A DNA stretch of 5,519 nucleotides from Planctomycetota bacterium (lineage in GTDB: Bacteria > Planctomycetota > UBA1135 > UBA2386): contig JACKHZ010000034.1 of the NCBI GenBank assembly GCA_020638735.1, forward strand, positions 1 to 5,519. Direction: 5' to 3'. The translations under genes were made by a program, and so were the position numbers. Position 1 is the first letter of the stretch, and each line of letters opens with the position of its first letter. The notes under the pieces are model-generated. The model was not told the origin of the DNA, did not search any database, and was given only the letters and a program-made list of their open reading frames with translations. Below are positions 1-5,519 of the stretch, piece after piece.

Positions 1-478
1 CAACGGCGCGATCCTGCACGAGGCCGGCGTGGTGGTGTCGTTCAACAGCGACAGCGACGAGCACGCGCGGCGGCTCAACACCGAGGCGGCCAAGGCGGTC
101 AAGTACGGCGGCGTCGCCGAACACGAGGCGCTGTGCTTCGTCACCAGGAACCCGGCGATCCAGCTCGGCGTGTTCGAACGCACTGGCTCGCTGAGCCCCG
201 GCAAGGACGCCGACGTCGCGCTGTGGTCGGCGCACCCGCTGAGCTACATGGCGCGCTGCGAGTCGACCTGGGTCGACGGGCGGCGCATGTTCTCGATCGA
301 ACGCGACGCGCAGCTGCGCGCGGGCGTCGCCGCCGAACGCCAGCGGCTGCTGCGGCTGGCGTTGAGCCGCGGCAAGGACAAGAAGAGCCGGCCGGGCGAC
401 CCGAAGGACGCCTACTGGGCCGCCGAGGAGAGGAACGTCGACTACTGCTGCCGCGACGCCGAGGGAGGTCGCCGATGA
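1..478 (+). CDS. Amidohydrolase, C-terminal part (5' end outside window)
   Basis: The reading frame is open from base 2 and gives 158 visible residues ending at TGA 476-478; the true start lies to the left. The fragment matches the C-terminal third of imidazolonepropionase-like amidohydrolases (metal-dependent TIM-barrel hydrolases). The motif SFNSDSDEHARRLN (visible residues 13-26) carries the aspartate (D17) that corresponds to the family's metal-ligand Asp after the last barrel strand. It is followed by EAAKAVKYGG, then NPAIQLGV and GSLSPGKDADVALW, the typical return to the small beta-sandwich domain. The tail from about residue 120 is charged and ends with a Cys-Cys pair (149-150), outside the usual fold. 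It overlaps the next gene by 4 bases (ATGA), so the two are probably co-translated. Substrate is unknown: members act on cyclic amides, peptides and other C-N bonds. Cellular location cannot be judged without the N-terminus. The family call is firm; the exact reaction is not. Confidence 0.9.
   Translation, partial: NGAILHEAGVVVSFNSDSDEHARRLNTEAAKAVKYGGVAEHEALCFVTRNPAIQLGVFERTGSLSPGKDADVALWSAHPLSYMARCESTWVDGRRMFSIERDAQLRAGVAAERQRLLRLALSRGKDKKSRPGDPKDAYWAAEERNVDYCCRDAEGGRR
464..469 (+). promoter_or_regulatory. Shine-Dalgarno site for the second amidohydrolase gene
   Basis: GGAGGT lies 5 bases before ATG 475, inside the last codons of the upstream gene. It is the strongest ribosome binding site in the window. 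It supports 475 over the earlier in-frame GTG/ATG codons, which would give an arginine-rich shadow peptide, and over the nearby ATGs at 490 and 496. Confidence 0.8.
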
Positions 479-1818
479 ATCGCCACACGATGACGATGGC
501 CGCCCTGCTCTGCTGCGCGGTCTCCGCGCAGGACCTGCTGCCGAAGGCGGCGCCGCAGGCGCGACCGGTGCTGTTCCAGAACGCCACCGTGCACACCGTC
601 ACCGGCGGCACCGTGCTCGGCGGGTCGTTGTGGTTCGCCGACGGCAGGATCGGCCAGGTGCTGCCCGCCGGCGAGCAGCCGAAGCTGCCGACGAGCGGCT
701 CCGGGGCCGTCGCCCCCGAGGTCATCGACCTCGCGGGCAAGCACGTCTATCCAGGCATGATCGCGACCCACAGCACGCTCGGCCTGATCGAGATCGGCGC
801 GGTGCGGCAGTCGGTCGACACCGACGAGCTCGGCGAGATGACGCCCGAGGCGCTGGCGTTGACGGCGATCAATCCGGACTCGACGGCGCTGCCGGTCGCG
901 CGCAGCAACGGCGTGCTGCTGGCGGCGGTGTTCCCGGTCGGCGGCGCGATGCCGGGCCGCGCTTCGCTGATCCAGCTCGACGGCTGGACCAACGCGGACC
1001 TCGCCGTGGTCGGCGACGCCGGACCGGTGATCGCGTGGCCGGCCGACCGCCCGTCGGGCGGCCGCTTCCGCCGCCGCGGCGGCGACGCCGGCGACGGCGA
1101 CGACGCCAACCGCGCCGAGCAGCTGCGGCAGCGCATCGACGACGCGTTCGTCGCTGCGCGCGCCTGGCTCGACGCGCGCACCGCGGACCCATCGGTGCCG
1201 ATGGACATCCGTCACGACGCGCTGGTACCGGCGCTGCGCGGCGAGGTCCCGGTGTTCGTGCTGGCCAACGCCGTCGAACAGATCGAGTCGGCGGTGCTGT
1301 GGGGTGCCATGCGCAAGGTGCGGGTGGTGATCGTCGGCGGCCACGAGGCGCGCGCCTGCGCGCAGCTGCTCGTCGACCACAAGGTGCCGGTGATCGTCGA
1401 CGGCGTGCACCGCCTGCCGGCGCGCGAGGACGCCGCCTACGACGAGCCGTTCACGCTGCCGCGCGACCTCGCCGCCGCGGGCGTCGAGTTCTGCATCGCC
1501 ACCGGCGGTGAGTTCAGCAACGAACGCAACCTGCCCTACCACGCCGCGACGGCCGCCGCGTTCGGCCTCGACCGCGACGCGGCGCTGGCCTCGGTGACGA
1601 TCTCGCCGGCGCGCATGCTCGGCGTCGCCGACCGCGTCGGCGCGCTGGCACCGGGCATGGACGCGACGCTGTTCGTCACCGACGGCGACCCGTTCGAGCT
1701 GACGACGCACGTCGAGATGGCGTTCGTGCAGGGCCGTCGCATCGACCTGCGCAACAAGCAGACAGAGCTTGCCGCGAAGTACCGCGAGCGCTACCGACAG
1801 CTGCGCGAAGGCCGCTAG
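475..1818 (+). CDS. Secreted amidohydrolase-like protein lacking several metal ligands
   Basis: The protein has 447 residues. It begins with a signal peptide (MNRHTMTMAALLCCAVSAQ; likely cut after A18), so it is predicted to be exported. The rest follows the imidazolonepropionase-like amidohydrolase plan: an N-terminal sandwich segment with ATVHTVTGG, the barrel entry KHVYPGMIATHSTLG (about residues 89-103), a variable Arg/Gly/Asp-rich linker (about 192-212), VIVGGHEAR (286-293), NLPYHAATAAAFGL and finally GALAPGMDATLFVTDGDP. Key positions are altered. The HxH metal motif reads H99-S-T101. The usual barrel His in 'VxVHA' is L263. The region of the ligand Asp reads ATGGEFSNERN (342-352). Only H290 looks like a retained ligand. 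It is therefore probably a poor or inactive hydrolase, or one using different chemistry; similar degenerate paralogues occur beside intact ones in other bacteria (recalled, not searched). It is coupled to the upstream amidohydrolase, and the two may act together or as a heteromer. Confidence 0.88.
   Translation: MNRHTMTMAALLCCAVSAQDLLPKAAPQARPVLFQNATVHTVTGGTVLGGSLWFADGRIGQVLPAGEQPKLPTSGSGAVAPEVIDLAGKHVYPGMIATHSTLGLIEIGAVRQSVDTDELGEMTPEALALTAINPDSTALPVARSNGVLLAAVFPVGGAMPGRASLIQLDGWTNADLAVVGDAGPVIAWPADRPSGGRFRRRGGDAGDGDDANRAEQLRQRIDDAFVAARAWLDARTADPSVPMDIRHDALVPALRGEVPVFVLANAVEQIESAVLWGAMRKVRVVIVGGHEARACAQLLVDHKVPVIVDGVHRLPAREDAAYDEPFTLPRDLAAAGVEFCIATGGEFSNERNLPYHAATAAAFGLDRDAALASVTISPARMLGVADRVGALAPGMDATLFVTDGDPFELTTHVEMAFVQGRRIDLRNKQTELAAKYRERYRQLREGR
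1815..1818. other. Shared CTAG: overlapping stop codons of two convergent genes
   Basis: TAG at 1816-1818 ends the plus-strand amidohydrolase-like gene. The complement of 1815-1817 is TAG, ending the minus-strand HAD gene. The four bases CTAG sit at the centre of the 6-base palindrome GCTAGC (1814-1819). No space is left for a separate intergenic terminator, and no stem with a T-run is seen on either side. Confidence 0.9.
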
Positions 1819-2474
1819 CCGACCGGGCGGCGCGCGCACAGCGCGGCGAACGTCGCGGCGTCGGGCAGCAGCTGCAGCGCGCCCGCGGCACGCAACCTGT
1901 CCGCGTGCGACTGAGAGCCGATGCCGCGCGGCGCGATCGCGAACGGCAGCACGCCGGCCGCGCGCGCCGCGCGCACGTCGCTCGGGTTGTCGCCGAGCAT
2001 CCAGCCGGTCGCGCTGCCGAGCCGCTCGAGGGCCAGCCGCACCGGGAACGGGTCCGGCTTGCTCGGGCCGTCGTCGCTCGAGACGACGGCGCCACAGAGT
2101 TCGCGCAGCCCGCAGTGTTCGAGCGCCGACTCTGCCATCTCGCGGGGGCACGTCGTGACGACTCCGATCGGCCGCGTCGCCGCGAGCTGGCTCAGCGCCG
2201 CCGGGTCGACCAGTCGCCGGCCGCGGCCGAGGTCCATCAGCACGCCGTCGAGATCGAAGAGGGCCGCCGACGGCGCGAACGTCGCCAGCAGCGTGTGCTC
2301 GAGACGCTGTCGGTCCACCGTGGCGACCGCGAGCGCCTCGCCGTGCACACGCACGCCGAATCCGAAACAGACCAGGACGGCGCGCAACCAGTCGCGCTCG
2401 CCGCAGCGGACCGCGAAGCCGCCGTCGGCGATCTCCAGCGTGATCCCCAGCGCAGCCAGCGCGGCGTGACTCAC
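1815..2474 (-). CDS. HAD-family hydrolase with aminotransferase-like N-terminal tail
   Basis: The protein has 219 residues. The start chosen is GTG at 2474-2472, which overlaps the upstream TGA as GTGA; a weak GGCGGA precedes it. The frame stays open further upstream but gives only arginine-rich shadow sequence. Residues 72-219 are a HAD phosphohydrolase core. Motif I is FDLDGVL with nucleophile D74 and acid D76, motif II is VVTT (T107), motif III is K139 in SKPDPFP, and motif IV is LGDNPSDVRAA (D162, D166). It most resembles the HAD-IA group that has a 'TGRPR.EAE.AL' segment and a KPDPFP loop. Only about 30 residues separate motifs I and II, so the usual helical cap is nearly absent. Residues 4-66 resemble the C-terminal lobe of HisC-type aminotransferases (LAALGI, then FGFGVRVHGEALAVATVDRQRL), but no PLP-lysine domain is present. 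No signal peptide is seen, so it is probably cytoplasmic. It is likely a small-molecule phosphatase with unknown substrate. Confidence 0.85.
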   Translation of the reverse strand: MSHAALAALGITLEIADGGFAVRCGERDWLRAVLVCFGFGVRVHGEALAVATVDRQRLEHTLLATFAPSAALFDLDGVLMDLGRGRRLVDPAALSQLAATRPIGVVTTCPREMAESALEHCGLRELCGAVVSSDDGPSKPDPFPVRLALERLGSATGWMLGDNPSDVRAARAAGVLPFAIAPRGIGSQSHADRLRAAGALQLLPDAATFAALCARRPVG

Positions 2475-4528
2475 TTCAGTCCGCCGAGGAACTGCCAGAT
2501 CGCCTCGAACTGCGCGGCAGCGTCGCCGCCGAGCACGTCGGTGAACGCGGTCTTGCCCTTCGCGTCGGCGTACTTCGGCATGCGCGAATCGGGGTCGAGG
2601 CGCGTCGGATCGGCCAGCCAGCGCGTGAAGTACTCGTGGCGCAACCGACCGCGCGCGACCTTGAGGTCGATGCCCTCCCGCTCGAACACCTGCACCGCGG
2701 GCGCGCCGGCGAGTGCGTGGCACTGCACGCAGCCGAAGCCGGTGCCCTGCGCGACCAGCCGTTCGCCGAACACCGCCTGCTGGGCGTCGGCATGCGACGG
2801 CGGCTCGTCCTGCGAACCGTAGCCGTGTTCTCGCACCAGCCCGTTCGCCAGCGTGGCTCCATGCTTCTGGAACGCCGGCATGCGCGCCGTCAGCCACGGC
2901 CGCGGCGACGTCAGCTCACCCTTGACGAAGCGCTCGATCCACGACGGCTGCAGCTTGGCGCCGACCCAGGTCAGCGACGGCACGCCCTGCGCGATCGGGT
3001 CCTGCTCCTTCGGCAGAGGCGCCTGCAGCGACTCGCGTTCGACCCAGCGCGCCCACGTCGACGGCTCGCCGTCGAACGCATGGCAGGCCGTGCAGCGGTT
3101 GACGGCGATGTGCCGCTCGACGAAGTCCATCGGCGCGGTGCGGAACGGCACCTCCTCGCCGAGCGGCAGGAACGCGCGCAGCGCCGCGCGATCGTCGACC
3201 GAAAGGTCGTGCATCGGCGCGCCACCGTCGGCCGCGCCCTTGCCCGGCTCGTCGGCGAGACAGCCCTTCTTGGCGTCGAGGTTGCGGAAGCGACGGAAGA
3301 TGCGGTCGCCCTGCGGGATCTCCTCACCGAGCTCGTGACACAGGTAGCAGCCGAGCTTCTGCACCAGACGGCGACCTTCCTTGGCGTCGCCGACGACCGC
3401 CGACGCGGCGGTCGCGCCGCTGGTCAGATAGGCCGCGAGCGCCGCGGCGTCGTCGCTGGACAGCTTGAGGTTGGGCATGCGCACGTCGGGGAAGTGCTGC
3501 GCCGGGTCCTCAAGGTAGTGCACCAGAGCGCCCGGGTGCCACTTGTCCTTGACGTGCACGAGGTGGATGCGGTCGCCGAGCGCAGCGTCGGCGGCGCTCT
3601 CCTCGGGCGCGGCGTGACAGGCGACGCAGCCGAGCTCGCGGAAGCGGGTCCGGCCCGCCTCCGCCATCTTGACGGCGAACGAGGGCGCTACCGGCCTGGT
3701 CGCCTGCTCGGCGAACCACGCGGCGATGTCACGGCACTGCGCGTCGTCGAGGCCGAAGCGCGGCATCGTCGCGTCGGGGCGGATCTTCCGCGGGTCGTGC
3801 AGCCAGCGGGCGATGAAGTCGGGACGCACGCGGCCGCCGACCTGGCGCAGGTCCGGCCCGGCCTGGTCGAGCTCGGCGTAGGCCGACTCGCCGACGCGAA
3901 GCTGGTCGTATTCGTGGCAGCGCGCGCAGCGTCGTTCGACGAACAGCGCGTGGCCGCGCTGCAGCTGCTCGCCGGCGACGACCGCGGCGTCGTCGGCCGC
4001 GTGGCTGAGCATCTCCGGCGCGATCGGCTCGAAGCCGAAGTCGGCGCCCGACCAGAACAGACGCAGCTGGCCGTCGCCGCGGGCCTCGCTCTCGAACTCG
4101 AGCGTCAGGTCGTTGTCGCCCTTGCCGAGCCGGACGGCCTTGTCGGTCTCGATCGGCTTGCCGCTGCGCAGCGCACCCTCGAGCACCACCGCGCCGTTGA
4201 CCGACAGCTTGGCCTTGCCGCGGCCGGCGAGTCGGAACTGGATGCGGTCGCGCGACGGCAGCGTCACCGTCGCCTGGAACGTCGCGCGATAGGCGCCGAC
4301 CGGCAGGAACGGCGTCGGCACCTCACCGCGCTCGGTCGCCAGCGACAGCAGGCGCGCCCGCTGCACTTGCCTGGCCTTGCCGCCGCGCACCTGCTCGTAG
4401 GTGACCTTCGCGCCGCGTGCGCGAGGCGCCTGCGGCGTGCCACCGGTAGCAGGACCGCCACCGAACGCCGCAGTCGCGGCGACCACGCCGCACAACCAGG
4501 CGATCGCCCACAGTCGCTTGCCGTTCAC
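2471..4528 (-). CDS. Secreted PA14-like / five-heme cytochrome c protein
   Basis: The protein has 685 residues. The GTG start at 4528-4526 lies one base after the upstream stop and gives a clean signal peptide (NGKRLWAIAWLCGVVAATAA); a more upstream ATG at 4594 would add a non-signal leader and overlap the neighbour. Residues 40-165 look like a PA14-type beta-sandwich (LSVNGAVVLEG, LRLFWSG), which in this family probably binds carbohydrate or another protein. Five CXXCH heme sites follow: CARCH 201-205, CVACH 301-305, CYLCH 394-398, CTACH 479-483 and CVQCH 600-604. Each is followed by a candidate distal Met: M255, M351, M439, M550 and M650. Four of these are in 'MP' contexts, while M439 is followed by His. 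The protein should be exported and loaded with heme c in the periplasm, where it would carry electrons, most likely from the dehydrogenase-like product encoded just upstream. Its stop overlaps the HAD start. It could be anchored by partners, since no transmembrane helix apart from the signal is seen. Confidence 0.93.
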   Translation of the reverse strand: MNGKRLWAIAWLCGVVAATAAFGGGPATGGTPQAPRARGAKVTYEQVRGGKARQVQRARLLSLATERGEVPTPFLPVGAYRATFQATVTLPSRDRIQFRLAGRGKAKLSVNGAVVLEGALRSGKPIETDKAVRLGKGDNDLTLEFESEARGDGQLRLFWSGADFGFEPIAPEMLSHAADDAAVVAGEQLQRGHALFVERRCARCHEYDQLRVGESAYAELDQAGPDLRQVGGRVRPDFIARWLHDPRKIRPDATMPRFGLDDAQCRDIAAWFAEQATRPVAPSFAVKMAEAGRTRFRELGCVACHAAPEESAADAALGDRIHLVHVKDKWHPGALVHYLEDPAQHFPDVRMPNLKLSSDDAAALAAYLTSGATAASAVVGDAKEGRRLVQKLGCYLCHELGEEIPQGDRIFRRFRNLDAKKGCLADEPGKGAADGGAPMHDLSVDDRAALRAFLPLGEEVPFRTAPMDFVERHIAVNRCTACHAFDGEPSTWARWVERESLQAPLPKEQDPIAQGVPSLTWVGAKLQPSWIERFVKGELTSPRPWLTARMPAFQKHGATLANGLVREHGYGSQDEPPSHADAQQAVFGERLVAQGTGFGCVQCHALAGAPAVQVFEREGIDLKVARGRLRHEYFTRWLADPTRLDPDSRMPKYADAKGKTAFTDVLGGDAAAQFEAIWQFLGGLK

Positions 4529-4529
4529 G

Positions 4530-5519
4530 TCAGCGCCCCGCCTTCGGGAAGCCCGGGTCCGCGGCCAGCGCGTGGATGGAATTGTGCAGCTCACCGCGCA
4601 GCGCGCGTCCGTCCGCGGTGTCGAGGTCCCAGGTGATCTTCATCTGGTGCACCGGCCGCATGCCGTCGATGGCGAGGAACACCGTGCGCTTGTCCGGCGA
4701 CAGGCGCGCGGCGGTCACCGGCAGCGGGTCACGGTTCTGCTTGCCCTGCGGCACCTGGCGCTCGGGTTCGAGCACCGACACCTCCGGCGATCCGTAGTTC
4801 GGCGAGTAGCGGTAGTTCCAGATCTCGACGCCGAAGCTCTCGGGGTCGTTGCCGGTCTCGTCGTCGAGCGCCTCGGAGAAGGTCAGGTAGACGCCCTTGT
4901 CGCAGGTGCGCAGCGCGATCGGCAGGTCGAGCGGCGCCTTGGTGCGGCGCACACGGTGGAAGCCGCCTTCCTTCGCCGCGCTGGTCTGCCAACCCTTGAG
5001 CCCGATCGTGTAGAGCTGACCGTCGATCGGCGAGAAGCGACCCCGCATGCAGCTCGACGAGAAGCTCGCCGGCAGACGCACGATGCCGCCCTGCATCTGG
5101 CCGTCGACGCGCTCGGGCAGCACCAGGTAGGTCGAGCAGGTGCCGTACGAGTTGTGCAGCAGGCGACCCTGCAGGTCCGGCCAGCCGGCGCCGGTCACCC
5201 ACACCTGGTTGCCGCTCGAGTTGTCGATCTCCATCGGCATCCAGCACAGCGGCAGGTCCGGCTGGTCCGGCACCGGCGTGCGGTGCGCGGTGTCCTTGAC
5301 GCCGGCGTAGAACCCGGGCTTCTCGATCCAGTTGATGCGGCAGCGCGGCATGAACGTGCCCTCGTTGTCGCCGCTGGTGATCACCTTGCCGTCCGGCGAC
5401 ACGCAGATGCCGTTGGGCGCGCGCAGGCCGGTCGCCATCACCTCGATCGAGCTGCCGTCCTTGGCGACCTTCAGGATCGTGCCGTGATGCGGAACGATCT
5501 GCATGAAGCCGCGGCCGCC
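4530..5519 (-). CDS. Beta-propeller dehydrogenase-like protein, C-terminal part
   Basis: The frame is open from the right edge, giving 329 visible residues ending at TGA 4532-4530; the start and any signal peptide lie outside. It resembles the C-terminal half of planctomycete/verrucomicrobial 'membrane-bound dehydrogenase' proteins related to PQQ-dependent glucose/sorbosone dehydrogenases. Propeller-type repeats are visible: ATGLRAPNGICVSPDGK, then SGDNEGTFMPRCRINWIEKPGFY (about residues 28-72), and later MRGRFSPIDGQLYTIGLKGWQ. From about residue 190 a beta-sandwich-like segment follows (FHRVRRTKAPLDLPIALR, VYLTFSEALDD, VEIWNYRYSPNYGSPE, AARLSPDKRTVFLAIDGM, MKITWDLDTADG), characteristic of these proteins. 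No CXXCH is present in the visible part; the heme modules are in the next gene, one base downstream. It probably oxidises a sugar or another alcohol/aldehyde in the periplasm and passes electrons to that cytochrome. The cofactor and substrate are inferred, and a non-catalytic binding role is possible. Confidence 0.85.
   Translation of the reverse strand, partial: GGRGFMQIVPHHGTILKVAKDGSSIEVMATGLRAPNGICVSPDGKVITSGDNEGTFMPRCRINWIEKPGFYAGVKDTAHRTPVPDQPDLPLCWMPMEIDNSSGNQVWVTGAGWPDLQGRLLHNSYGTCSTYLVLPERVDGQMQGGIVRLPASFSSSCMRGRFSPIDGQLYTIGLKGWQTSAAKEGGFHRVRRTKAPLDLPIALRTCDKGVYLTFSEALDDETGNDPESFGVEIWNYRYSPNYGSPEVSVLEPERQVPQGKQNRDPLPVTAARLSPDKRTVFLAIDGMRPVHQMKITWDLDTADGRALRGELHNSIHALAADPGFPKAGR

Noticed and set aside
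475..513. Lipoprotein signal in the second amidohydrolase (Cys 13-14)
   Set aside because: The residue before C13 is Leu, not Gly/Ala/Ser as in a lipobox. Cleavage after A18 (AVSA|Q) by signal peptidase I fits better.
1069..1084. Perfect 16-base palindrome CGCCGCCGCGGCGGCG, a possible hairpin or regulatory site
   Set aside because: It lies inside codons for an Arg/Gly-rich linker and arises naturally from runs of CGC and GGC codons. It has no T-run, so it is not a terminator.
442..2151. Long minus-strand open frame across the second amidohydrolase gene
   Set aside because: The product is low-complexity, rich in Arg, Ala and His, with no recognisable motif. The plus strand here encodes a clear signal peptide and amidohydrolase fold.
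2475..2897. Longer N-terminal extension of the HAD gene to an ATG at 2897
   Set aside because: The added sequence is Arg/Ala/Gly-rich with no aminotransferase or other motif, and it would overlap the cytochrome gene by over 400 bases. The GTG at 2474 fits tight operon spacing.
4529..4594. ATG start at 4594 for the cytochrome gene
   Set aside because: It would place 22 polar residues before the signal peptide and overlap the upstream gene by about 65 bases. The GTG at 4528 gives a normal signal peptide.
2636..4636. Long plus-strand open frame (about 666 codons) opposite the cytochrome gene
   Set aside because: It lies antisense to a gene with five clear heme motifs. Its product is Arg/Ala/Leu-rich without any domain pattern. 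Long antisense open frames are expected at this GC content.

Overview
The window looks like chromosomal DNA from a very GC-rich (about 70% by eye), Gram-negative-type bacterium with many secreted enzymes. The best guess is a planctomycete or a relative in the Planctomycetota/Verrucomicrobiota group. Two things point there: a PA14-like domain fused to a string of class I cytochrome c modules, and its partner, which resembles the C-terminal half of the 'membrane-bound dehydrogenase' proteins common in those phyla. This assignment comes from recalled family resemblance, not from a search.

The DNA is essentially 100% coding. It holds five protein genes in two convergent blocks, and the only gap is one base. 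No RNA gene, CRISPR array, insertion sequence or credible stand-alone terminator or promoter was seen.

Left block, plus strand (1-1818): the 3' end of an amidohydrolase gene (cut by the left edge), then a complete second amidohydrolase-like gene. They overlap by ATGA, and the second has a strong GGAGGT ribosome binding site. The first keeps the metal-binding aspartate region of the family. The second has a signal peptide and the family fold signature but lacks several metal-ligand positions, so the pair may be an active enzyme plus a degenerate partner.

Right block, minus strand (5519 down to 1815): a partial beta-propeller dehydrogenase-like gene (cut by the right edge), then a 685-residue five-heme PA14-cytochrome c, then a small HAD-family phosphatase-like gene. 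Spacing is +1 base and then a 4-base GTGA overlap, so this is almost certainly one translationally coupled operon. The first two products plausibly form a periplasmic oxidation and electron-transfer unit. The HAD protein is cytoplasmic and its link to that unit is unclear. It has almost no cap domain, and its N-terminus resembles the C-terminal lobe of a HisC-type aminotransferase.

The two blocks meet tail to tail: the TAG stop codons of both inner genes lie within the same four bases, CTAG (1815-1818). I see no clearly new system. The most unusual items are the aminotransferase-tail/HAD protein, the likely metal-free amidohydrolase paralogue, and the shared-stop gene junction.
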